A stretch of DNA of 64,000 bases from contig NZ_CP037423.1 of assembly GCF_007754155.1 (NCBI RefSeq), forward strand, positions 7,808,938 through 7,872,937, in the 5' to 3' direction. Under the pieces are notes generated by a model, which saw only the letters and a program-made list of their open reading frames with translations, was not told where the DNA came from and did not search any database. The position numbers and the translations under genes were made by a program. Source of the stretch: Stieleria neptunia. GTDB taxonomy: Bacteria > Planctomycetota > Planctomycetia > Pirellulales > Pirellulaceae. Each line of letters starts with the position of its first letter. Position 1 is the stretch's first letter. Below are positions 8,687 through 16,147 of the stretch, in pieces.

Positions 8687-9631
8687 ATGAAGAATAGCAT
8701 GCCAGCCTACGACATTATCGGTGACATTCACGGTCACGCAGAAGAACTGAAGCGATTGCTGGAGCACCTTGGGTATCGCCGCCATGGGGCTGGCTATCGC
8801 CGCTCAGATCGGCAACTGGTGTTTGTCGGTGACTTCATCGATCGGGGACCGGCGATTGCCGAGGTGATCGCGATCGCTCGGGCAACGGTGGACGCCGGGG
8901 ATGGGTTTGCGGTCATGGGGAACCATGAGTACAACGCGATTGCGTATCACACGGCTGTGCCCGGCGAGAAGGATTCTTGGTTTCGCGAGCATTCGCCGAA
9001 GAATTTGAAGCAGCACCAAGCAACGTTGGATCAGCTTTCGCCTAACGAGATGGCAGACGCGATTGCTTGGTTCAAGACTTTGCCGGTCGCGAAGGAACTG
9101 GACGGGATTCGCGTGGTACACGCTGCTTGGCGGGACGAGAAAATCCGCTTACTGAACGAGACGCTCAAATCATCCTCGCGGTTTGACGCAGATTTCCTTG
9201 CAGAGTCCGAGACGACTGGCAGTGAGTTGCATTCGGCTGTGGAAGAGGTGCTGAAGGGGCCGGAGCTGACTTTGCCGGTTGGGCATTGGATTGTGGACAA
9301 GGCGGGGCACAAGCGAGATACGGTTCGGTTCAAGTGGTACGAAGAACCTGCCCGGCGGACGTATCGCGGTTATCATTTGGGATCGGATGATGTGCCCGAC
9401 GTGGCGATTGACGCCGAAACTGTCGATGGGCTGACTGGCTATCCCGAGGACGCGCCACCGGTGTTCGTGGGGCACTATTGGCTGACCGGGACGCCAACGC
9501 CGTTGGCACCGAATGTTGCCTGCACCGATTACAGTGTGGCAAAGGGCGGGAAACTGGTCGCGTATCGCTGGGACGGCGAGTCGGTGCTGAAGGCCGAAAA
9601 CTTCAAGTGGGTCGAAAACTCGATGAAATAG
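8687..9631 (+). CDS. Calcineurin-like metallophosphoesterase (PrpA/PrpE/ApaH-like)
   Basis: A roughly 314-residue serine/threonine phosphatase or diadenosine-polyphosphate hydrolase type enzyme. The di-metal motifs are in order: 'IIGDIHGH' at the N-terminus, 'FVGDFIDRGP', 'VMGNHEYN', 'RVVHAAW' and 'FVGHYWL' near the C-terminus. The start is either the ATG at 8687 or the one at 8699 ('MPAYDIIGDIHGH'); neither has a strong ribosome site, and the shorter form begins right at the first motif. There is no signal peptide, so it is cytoplasmic. Substrate cannot be told from sequence. It follows the HNH gene by about 100 bases but looks like a housekeeping or accessory gene rather than part of the cassette. 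Confidence 0.85.
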   Translation: MKNSMPAYDIIGDIHGHAEELKRLLEHLGYRRHGAGYRRSDRQLVFVGDFIDRGPAIAEVIAIARATVDAGDGFAVMGNHEYNAIAYHTAVPGEKDSWFREHSPKNLKQHQATLDQLSPNEMADAIAWFKTLPVAKELDGIRVVHAAWRDEKIRLLNETLKSSSRFDADFLAESETTGSELHSAVEEVLKGPELTLPVGHWIVDKAGHKRDTVRFKWYEEPARRTYRGYHLGSDDVPDVAIDAETVDGLTGYPEDAPPVFVGHYWLTGTPTPLAPNVACTDYSVAKGGKLVAYRWDGESVLKAENFKWVENSMK

Positions 9632-9638
9632 CTTGTGG

Positions 9639-9896
9639 ATGACGCGCAAATCAAATCCGTATCGGAGCCCCGAGGAGATCTCGGTCGACGTTAGCGTCGA
9701 GCCGGCTGCAGAACCGATGTCGGGTTTGGAGGTGATCTCACAGTGCTCAATTCTTTTCGGTGCGTTGGGGCTTTCCTGCGTTTACTTCGTCGATAGGCAC
9801 GAACTTTCCGATTGGCTACGCTTCGCCATCGGTGCGGTGAGCCTGGTGGCGGTCGGATTGGGAATCCACGGATTGCGACGAAGCAGGGAGAATTGA
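9639..9896 (+). CDS. Small planctomycete membrane protein with NPYRSP motif
   Basis: An 85-residue protein. The N-terminus 'MTRKSNPYRSPEE' carries the 'NPY-SP' motif frequent at the start of small planctomycete membrane proteins. Two hydrophobic segments follow (about residues 27-44 and 54-70), and the C-terminus is basic (RRSREN). The start at the ATG 9639 is preferred to a TTG two codons upstream. Function unknown. It lies 7 bases after the phosphoesterase stop, so the two may be co-transcribed. Confidence 0.6.
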   Translation: MTRKSNPYRSPEEISVDVSVEPAAEPMSGLEVISQCSILFGALGLSCVYFVDRHELSDWLRFAIGAVSLVAVGLGIHGLRRSREN

Positions 9897-10934
9897 ATGC
9901 TAGAGGAGAAAGTCGGCCCGTCTCGTATGCTTTGATTGTCAAGATCATTGTGCAGGTGTTGGTCACTCCAAGCGTTAACGACGGAGAACGTTGCACTCGC
10001 CGCCACGACTACCGAGGGCGCTTCGGGCCAATCTCCGCGACGTTAAAACCATCGTCGAGAATAGAAGGTGGCGATTCGCAAAGTGGATCCACGCGATCGG
10101 CCAGCTGGTGCGCCCAACGCAGGTAATCAGCCTCGTCGCTGTCGATTGCCACCGTTCCGTCTTCGGTCGACATGCATTCAGAAAGTGCATCGACGAACAC
10201 CCGGATCTTTTGGGCCTGTTGGTATGCATCGGCATCGTTGAAAAGTTCGTTGACGCGTTCCCGCTCCAATGCCTGCTGCTCGTAAAAATTGCCGATCCGG
10301 TACTTGATCACTTTCTCCTGCGTTCCTTCCATTTGTTGCCGCGCTTCCCATCGTGCCAGCCTCTCCTGTCTTTCATTCTCCTTGAGTCTCGTCTCCCCAG
10401 CGTGTTTGATCAGACGAATGATCAGGTCGTTCAGGCCATCTTCAACTTTCTTCGGTCCCTCATCTATCAAGAGCTCTGTTTCCAGGCTTCCTGGTCCGCG
10501 ATCAAAGAGAAGGACTCCGGTCGACACCAGATCGACTCGGATCTCGCGCGATCGACCCGAAAGATCGTCGTTCTCCGATACGACTTTCTCTCGCTTTTCG
10601 CGAAGTCGGATCGTTGTGACGTCCACGCCCGCGATCACGATGGTTGTCGCTCGTCTTTCTCGATCGTTGCGGCAGAGGCGGATCTCAACGGCACCACCAA
10701 TTGCAAAGATGCGCTTCACCAACGCGTCCATGATGCGTAACGCCCGGTCGGTCATTTTGGGGCTGACCTCCACGGAAAGCATGTCTCGCTTTCGAGAGTA
10801 GCGGCCGAAGTCCTTTTCAGGCACTCGATTGCTCTTGCAGTAGGCCAGATTCTCTTTGATTTGATTTCGAGTTTTGGTGACCAGGTGATGGGGACGCCTG
10901 AGCGACCTGGTAACGCATACCGGACCGTGCTGCG

Positions 10935-10942
10935 AAACGTAC
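10935..10942. repeat. Left target-site duplication of the IS66 element
   Basis: AAACGTAC directly precedes the left tip and is repeated exactly at 13921-13928 after the right tip. Confidence 0.9.
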
Positions 10943-11018
10943 GTAAGCGCCCGAGGAAACCATTCTTGGCGCGTGGCGTAGGCTGGTGGGTTTTCACTCA
11001 CGTAACCAGGAGGTTTCC

Positions 11019-11348
11019 ATGGTTCGCTTGCCAGACCCCGCCGTTCGCCAACGTTGGTCGCGGCTGATCCAACTTCACGAACAGTCCGATCTTGCGGTCT
11101 CCGAATTTTGCGATTTGCACGGAGTCTCCACCGCATCGTTTTATCGATGGCGACAAAGGCTGCAGGGCGACGCCGATCAGAGCGACGCGTTTCTTGCCGT
11201 GCAGATCGAGCAGCCGCGTCCCCAAATCGGCGGCACCACTGTCCGCTTTCCCTGTGGCACGCAGATCGAGCTTGCTTCCTGCGATGCCAACAGCCTGATG
11301 ATCATCGTCGACCGGTTGGCACCACAACCAAGCGAGTTGCAGCAATGA
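11019..11348 (+). CDS. tnpA: IS66 accessory protein TnpA
   Basis: A 109-residue IS66 Orf1 protein. The N-terminal half is a helix-turn-helix ('QLHEQSDLAVSEFCDLHG', then 'VSTASFYRWRQRL', residues about 16-50), needed with TnpB for transposition. The C-terminal part ends in 'LMIIVDRLA', as in other IS66 TnpA proteins. The ATG at 11019 is chosen because an AGGAGG ribosome site lies 6 bases upstream; an in-frame upstream start at 10986 lacks one. Its stop overlaps the tnpB start (ATGA at 11345-11348). Confidence 0.9.
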   Translation: MVRLPDPAVRQRWSRLIQLHEQSDLAVSEFCDLHGVSTASFYRWRQRLQGDADQSDAFLAVQIEQPRPQIGGTTVRFPCGTQIELASCDANSLMIIVDRLAPQPSELQQ

Positions 11349-11692
11349 TCGCGCTACCAACCACTGGCGGCATTTTTCTCTACGCCAAGCCGACCGACAT
11401 GCGAAAGAGTTTCTCGGGCCTGGCTGGCATCGTGCGAAACGAGCTAGGCAAAACGCCAAATGACGGAAGCTTGTTCCTGTTTATCAATCGACGCCAGGAC
11501 AAACTCAAAGCACTCTATTGGGACCGCGATGGAATGGCGGTGTGGTACAAAAGTCTGGAGCAAGGCACCTTTGAAAGAATCAGGCAAGATGGCGAGGCGA
11601 GCGTCAAGCTCGACGCAGCCGACTTGGCGATGCTGCTTGGTGGAATCTCAATCGAAAATGCCAAGAGACGTAAACGGCTCAAGGCAGCGTAA
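11345..11692 (+). CDS. tnpB: IS66 accessory protein TnpB
   Basis: A 115-residue IS66 Orf2 protein. It shows the family signature 'IFLYAKPTDMRKSFSGL' near the N-terminus, then 'LFLFINRRQDKLKALYWDRDG' (about residues 42-62) and 'WYKSLEQGTF'. Its exact biochemical role is unsettled, but it is required for IS66 transposition. The start codon overlaps the tnpA stop, so translation is coupled. A longer reading frame in the same phase begins at 11054 inside tnpA, but that part is a shadow. Confidence 0.92.
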   Translation: MIALPTTGGIFLYAKPTDMRKSFSGLAGIVRNELGKTPNDGSLFLFINRRQDKLKALYWDRDGMAVWYKSLEQGTFERIRQDGEASVKLDAADLAMLLGGISIENAKRRKRLKAA

Positions 11693-11729
11693 GCTGCCGC
11701 GGAAGCAGTGACGACGGACCACACTTGGG

Positions 11730-11766
11730 AGCAAGTTTTCTTCGGCGAAGAAAACTTGCTTTTTTT
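11730..11766 (+). terminator. Hairpin with T-run between tnpB and tnpC
   Basis: A perfect 14-bp stem (11730-11743 with 11747-11760, loop GGC) is followed by six T residues: a strong intrinsic-terminator shape. It lies inside the IS, 37 bases after tnpB and about 60 bases before tnpC, so it could limit transposase expression. Confidence 0.75.
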
Positions 11767-11824
11767 CTTGCCCAGACGGTGATTTGCTATTGCGCGATTT
11801 CGAGAAGCTTTTAGTCTTCTGTAC

Positions 11825-13663
11825 ATGGACAAGCTCAAGCAACTTCAACGCGAAATCGAAGCCCTGCGTGCGAAAAACAGCACGCTTGAGTCCGTCAATG
11901 AATCGCTTGCTGCCACCAATGCGTCACTCACCAACAAAGTCGATTCACTCGCTGTAAACAACCAATCGCTTGCTACCACCAACGAGTCTCTCGTCCAAGA
12001 CGCCAAGTCACTCGCTGCGGCCAAAGAGGACCTTGAATCGAAGAACGAGGACTTACGAAAGCAACTCTCCAAAAAGCAAGACGAACTCGACGCTTTGATC
12101 CGTCGCATCTTTGGCCGCCAGAGCGAACGCTTTGAAGACGACGACCAGCTGAAGTTCGAATTCGCCAGTCAAGCAGAAATCGACGACGCTCGTGAAGGCA
12201 TCAAGCAGGCGATCGAAGAAAATGATCGAGCCGGCAAACGCAACAAGCCGCCCAAGCGACGCAAGCGTGAAGAGCGTTTTCCCGACAGCCTGCCGCGCAA
12301 GGAAGTGATTGTCGACTTAAGCGACGAAGAAAAAGAAGGCTTGGTGCGGATCGGAGAAGACGTGGTCGAATCGGCACACTTCACCCGGGGTGCGGCCTAT
12401 ATCATTCGAAAGATCTTCCCCAAGTACGTTCACCCGGAGGATCCCCGCGCCGGTATTTTGCAGGCCCCACGCCCCGCGGCGCTGATTCAAGGCGATCGCT
12501 ACGACACCTCATTCGCTGCCTCGGTCATTGCCAATCGACTTGGCTACCATCTGCCGATCTATCGTCAAGAGGACATGTTCGCCGAGTGCGGCCTTTACCT
12601 TTCACGCAGTACGCTACTAAACCTTCAAGAAGCTGCCGAACGCGTGCTCCGGCCGTTCGTGCAGTGGCTTGCTGACTTGGTTCGCACCGACAGCTGCATC
12701 GGAAGTGACGACACGTCGATCCGCTTACTGTTGCCGCAAGACATTCCCGAAGCACGCGAGGACGATCCGAAGGGTCGGCGTGCTGCGGAAGTTTTTGCAG
12801 CAGCCAAGTCGAAAGGGCTCAAAAGCATCACGGCAAAGATGTGGGCCTACCGAGGCGTTCATATTCCAATCAACGTGTTTGACTTTACGGTCAGTCGTCA
12901 CCGTGATGGGCCGGACCAATTTTTAGTCGATAGCGAGTATACGGGAACTCTATTGGGAGACTGCTACGGAGCGAACACGGGGATTTACATACGATCAAAC
13001 GGATTGATCGTTCATGCCGCTTGCGCGGCCCATGCGCGTCGGAAGGTGGAAGCTGCGCTAGACAATCACGCGGAGCATGCAAAGCATTTACTTGGATTGT
13101 TTCGATTGATTTATGATGTCGAAGACGAAGCTCGAGAGTTGTCGCCAGCAGAACGCTTGACACTTCGCCAAAAGCAATCGGCTCCCCTTTGGGGCCAGAT
13201 GCGCGAGTACCTCCAGATGAAGATGATGGACGTGCTGAGTAGTGACAAGATCAGCGATGCGCGAAGTTACATCTTGAATCAATGGCAAGGACTGACGGCT
13301 CACCTTGAAGACGGGGAAATCCCGATCGACAACAACTCATGCGAGCAGCTGATGAAGCAAGTAGCACTGGGTCGCAAGAACTGGCTTTTTCTTGGCAGTC
13401 TTGCATCGGGTTATCGTACGGCGACATTGATGACGGTCGTCAGCAGCGCGATACGAAACGACCTGGATGTGGCGGCGTACTTGGAAGACGTACTCGACCA
13501 GCTTCTCGCAGGCAGTCGCGACTATGCCGCGCTGCGTCCTGACGCATGGGGGACAGCGCATCCGGAGTCGATCCGGGCCCACCGGCAAAAGGAGCGTGAA
13601 GCTGACAACATCCGTCGAGAGCGAGATCGGCTTCGCCGCCGCCTCGCCCGCCTGGATCAGTAG
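11825..13663 (+). CDS. tnpC: IS66 family transposase TnpC
   Basis: The 612-residue DDE transposase of the element. The N-terminal 85 residues form a coiled coil with irregular Ser/Asn-rich repeats ('NESLAATNASL', 'NQSLATTNESL', 'KSLAAAKEDL'), followed by 'LDALIRRIFGRQSERF', typical of the IS66 leucine-zipper region. A basic linker ('RKRREERFP') leads to the zinc-finger-like region and the catalytic DDE_Tnp_IS66 domain (about 200-520), with 'DDTSIRLL', 'GDCYGANTGI' and 'IPIDNNSCEQLMK' near the third acidic residue. The C-terminal tail is Arg-rich. Length is slightly above the usual 500-550. The ATG at 11825 lies downstream of a hairpin terminator. Confidence 0.93.
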   Translation: MDKLKQLQREIEALRAKNSTLESVNESLAATNASLTNKVDSLAVNNQSLATTNESLVQDAKSLAAAKEDLESKNEDLRKQLSKKQDELDALIRRIFGRQSERFEDDDQLKFEFASQAEIDDAREGIKQAIEENDRAGKRNKPPKRRKREERFPDSLPRKEVIVDLSDEEKEGLVRIGEDVVESAHFTRGAAYIIRKIFPKYVHPEDPRAGILQAPRPAALIQGDRYDTSFAASVIANRLGYHLPIYRQEDMFAECGLYLSRSTLLNLQEAAERVLRPFVQWLADLVRTDSCIGSDDTSIRLLLPQDIPEAREDDPKGRRAAEVFAAAKSKGLKSITAKMWAYRGVHIPINVFDFTVSRHRDGPDQFLVDSEYTGTLLGDCYGANTGIYIRSNGLIVHAACAAHARRKVEAALDNHAEHAKHLLGLFRLIYDVEDEARELSPAERLTLRQKQSAPLWGQMREYLQMKMMDVLSSDKISDARSYILNQWQGLTAHLEDGEIPIDNNSCEQLMKQVALGRKNWLFLGSLASGYRTATLMTVVSSAIRNDLDVAAYLEDVLDQLLAGSRDYAALRPDAWGTAHPESIRAHRQKEREADNIRRERDRLRRRLARLDQ

Positions 13664-13920
13664 CTGGCACTGCAAGGCAGCATTCAGGACTGTCTTTCGA
13701 TAAAAGAAAACTGACGTAGAACACACCTCGCGCGTCACGAGGGAGTCACGCGCCTGCTAAGCTCGCGTTGGGCCCTATGAGATCAAGACGCTTGTCCCGG
13801 CGGATCGCGGATCATCTACGGCCAGTGGATCCGAGAATCGGGCGATAGCTCTTTCCCTGAAACATGGCCACGGCGTCGCCCCGTTGGCCCACCTAACCCA
13901 TGGTGCTCCTGGGCGCTTAC

Positions 13921-13928
13921 AAACGTAC
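13921..13928. repeat. Right target-site duplication of the IS66 element
   Basis: AAACGTAC directly follows the right tip and equals 10935-10942. Collapsing the two copies restores the interrupted host gene frame. Confidence 0.9.
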
Positions 13929-14341
13929 TCTAGAATTCTTGTGATCTCCTGATCGTATTGCGGTTCCGGATGATCACTACGAACCTTCTTCACAGCGCGA
14001 TTGACGACCCTGATCGTCCGCCTTGCTTCGGCTTCGTTATCAGGGAGTGGCGGACGCTCGGGTGCTTTGCCGTGGGCCAGCATCATCCAGTATCCGGCAA
14101 ATGGCTTGGGGATATCGTGGGATTTGCAAAGCGTACCGATCTCCGAGTCGCTGCAGCCGAGTTCTTTGGCGATGTGCGTCGCCGGTTTGGACCAAACCAG
14201 TTCATAGAATTCGGCTCGGGTGAACTTTGATTCGGTCCCGTATTGCGTAGGCATGGCACGGCCTCGGATGCAAGTTTGTCTGGTAGAGCGATGGGGGCAC
14301 TGATGGAAAGCTTCGAGCTGGAGATTGGTGATGGCAGATTG

Positions 14342-14405
14342 ATGGAGGGGCAGAACCCTGGAGAGGCAGAACGATGGAGAGGCGGAATGATGGAGAGGCA
14401 GAATG
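14342..14405. repeat. Four tandem copies of a 16-bp unit
   Basis: The unit ATGGAGAGGCAGAATG recurs four times in tandem (starts at 14342, 14358, 14374 and 14390) with one to three changes per copy. It lies just upstream of the IS66-interrupted gene, between it and the tRNA scar. No role is visible. Confidence 0.75.
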
Positions 14406-14601
14406 ATGTCGGCCTGGGAGCAAATCGGTGGTGAGTTCCATACCGTTTTGGCAATCGGGGGGTGCATGAAAATACCGCGATTTGCCGTGTTTTAGCGTGA
14501 TTCTGTGTACCGGTTTGCGTCACCTCGAAAACATTGGTATTTTGCTTCTTTTCCAGAGGAAACGCCGGAAAAACACGGTTTCTCTTATAAGAGAAAATAC
14601 C

Positions 14602-14648
<47 letters not shown>

Positions 14649-14649
14649 G

Positions 14650-14674
14650 AAAAGCCCGTTTTTACGGGCTTTTT
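14650..14674 (+). terminator. tRNA terminator copied with the attachment site
   Basis: AAAGCCCG (14651-14658) pairs with CGGGCTTT (14665-14672), followed by a T-run. It is placed right after the tRNA-Pro 3' half, as in an intact tRNA gene. Confidence 0.75.
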
Positions 14675-14738
14675 CCATGCGCCGTGCACCCCTTTTCGAT
14701 AAAATCCTGTTATTTCGGGTGCAGAGAAGGGTGCAGAC

Positions 14739-15408
14739 GTGCGTCGCAGATATGAGCTGACTTGGATTGCATCGCAGCGACGTTGGCGTAAGCGATACAG
14801 GAAGCAAGAGTACTTCTTCCCAGCCAAGCCGGGCGAGACAAAGGAGAGCTCTTACCGGCGGGTCATCGTCGAATGGACTCGGAAGAAAGCCGAAATCGAT
14901 CTTGCAGATTCGGAAACGCAGGAGACGAAGCTGCGTGAGTCATGGCAGCCACTGCTCAACCGCGTCCGAGAAATGCAGGCTGCCGTCTCAAACGAGGACA
15001 CGCCAACGAATCGAAAGATCTGGCTCGACCTCGAGCGTCTGTTCGTCGATGAGATGATCGGCACCGCGACCGCAACAAAGCTTCCGCGAATAGCTATGCC
15101 AATCCCATCAAGGAATATGCCCCATTTTTTCGCTGTTTTTAGGCCTGGACACGCTCCGGTGTCGGCCACCGGAGCATGAAGCAAGCTACCCCGCAAGGGT
15201 ATCCCCGACTGCGGAAAACACGGGACGAAACGAATCGACCAGCATAAGTACCCCCGAAAGCACCCCCGAAAGTACCCCGAAACCGGCCTATTTGTTTGCC
15301 GAGTGCATACGCGACCACCTGTCCGATGCCGAGTTGGGTGACTTGCTGACCTCATTGCGCACGGCAGATGAACCGGCACAGTACAAATTGATGGAACGTA
15401 GCCCATGA
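14739..15408 (+). pseudogene. Tyrosine integrase remnant
   Basis: A GTG at 14739 opens a frame whose first about 108 residues ('RRRYELTWIASQRRWRKRYR', then 'FFPAKPGETKESSYRRVIVE') look like the N-terminal arm and core-binding region of planctomycete phage-type integrases. From about 15065 the frame loses this character and ends at 15179. In another frame, about 15168-15408 encodes an integrase-tail-like stretch with a triple 'STPE' repeat and 'DHLSDAELGDLLTSLR'. The catalytic domain with its R-H-R-Y residues is absent, so this is an internally deleted relic. It lies 65 bases after the tRNA-Pro scar, the expected place for the integrase that used that site. Confidence 0.6.
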
Positions 15409-16007
15409 GCTGTTGGCCCTTGCACAGGCGAACAATTGGACCAAAGTTACGAGACACCGAGCGCGATTTGGAATTTCTGAGGCCAGGAAGCAACAGCGGT
15501 TATGATGGGGCATGTATGCCAACAGTCTGCGAGTAAGCACGTCAGCAGCTTTGATGTCCGTCGGCTCGGCCCGCCAGTCACATCGAACTCATACGACGGC
15601 TGGATTCTCCGGTTGAGTCCCAGCGTGGGTTGCTTGGTGGGACACAGATTGAAACCGCCAGAAAATTCGAAAACGACGACCGCACGCGATTAAATAGGGC
15701 CGTTGAGAGACTCAACCATGATAATTCTTTGCCTGATGAAGTCAGAGAGGTCCTGTCAGGTTATCCTGAATGCAGACAATGGCTTCGAGCGAGCGGAGTG
15801 GGAATGGACGTGATCGGGTCATAACCTCAGAACGCCAAGGACCCTCAACCTGACATGCATTTCCTGTCCGACCGCTAGCGTGCGTGCAGATCGTTACAAA
15901 TTGCTTTCCGCTCATGCTTTTGCAGACTGGCAATCGCATTCAACATCAGGTTCAGCAGGGTGCTTCCAATGAAAAACCGCACACGACACCAGATGTATTG
16001 GGGAAGT
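15409..16007. other. No convincing gene between integrase relic and IS21 zone
   Basis: About 600 bases of short frames. One 64-codon + strand frame (15630-15824, with 'RTRLNRAVERLNHDN' and 'YPECRQWLRASGVGMD') looks slightly protein-like and could be a gene tail or small gene, but has no supporting start site. Confidence 0.4.
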
Positions 16008-16121
16008 ATGCGGCAATGCGAGTTGAGAGGTAAATCCATTGAAGGGAAATACGTTCTGGGCAAGATCCTCCTATGCGTTTTGGTTGTATTTGGCTCGACA
16101 AACCAATTCGCTTTTGCTGAC
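16008..16121 (+). pseudogene. 5' fragment of a secreted-protein gene cut by the IS21-like element
   Basis: An ATG at 16008 begins a typical Sec signal peptide: a charged N-region ('MRQCELRGKSIEGKYVLGK'), a hydrophobic core ('ILLCVLVVFGS') and a cleavage-like 'FAFA-DCS'. Right after the first mature codons the sequence becomes the TGT-starting end of the IS21-like element (16122) and the frame stops at 16151. The rest of the gene is displaced. The 3' gene fragment at 20210-20616, on the far side of the two IS elements, is a candidate for the other end. Confidence 0.55.
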
Positions 16122-16147
16122 TGTTCGGCGACAATTGGTTCTCCGCT

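Larger units (their letters stand above)
10943..13920 (+). mobile_element. IS66 family insertion sequence, complete (2978 bp)
   Basis: Ends are defined by inverted repeats starting GTAAGCGCCC at both tips (10943-10961 and 13902-13920; 14 of 19 positions match, the first 10 perfectly), the GTAAG tip being typical of IS66. An 8-base direct repeat AAACGTAC flanks it at 10935-10942 and 13921-13928, matching the 8-bp duplication of this family. It carries the standard three genes tnpA, tnpB and tnpC on the + strand, all open. The element is therefore complete and possibly active. Confidence 0.95.
10009..14254 (-). pseudogene. Conserved hypothetical gene split by the IS66 element
   Basis: Removing the IS (10943-13920) and one 8-base duplication joins 14254-13921 to 10934-10009 in a single frame of 1260 bases, a 419-residue protein. 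The 5' piece encodes 'FYELVWSKPATHIAKELG' and 'IPKPFAGYWMML', the signature of a common bacterial hypothetical family of about 300-450 residues with an N-terminal helix-turn-helix-like region ('YE-VWS-PM--LAK-YG'). The 3' piece carries 'KMTDRALRIMDALVKRIF' and a long helical, charged C-terminus with a possible coiled coil ('RLKENERQERLARWEARQQ'). Frame is kept across the junction, so the insertion looks recent. Without excision the gene is inactive; the 3' piece could be read from inside the IS end but would carry an unrelated N-terminus. Confidence 0.85.

Noticed and set aside
10009..11136. 375-residue minus protein read through the IS66 left end
   Set aside because: Its first about 65 residues come from the IS tip; the true N-terminus is on the other side of the element.
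15960..16007. Upstream in-frame start for the signal-peptide fragment
   Set aside because: The added residues are polar and spoil the signal peptide; ATG at 16008 fits better.
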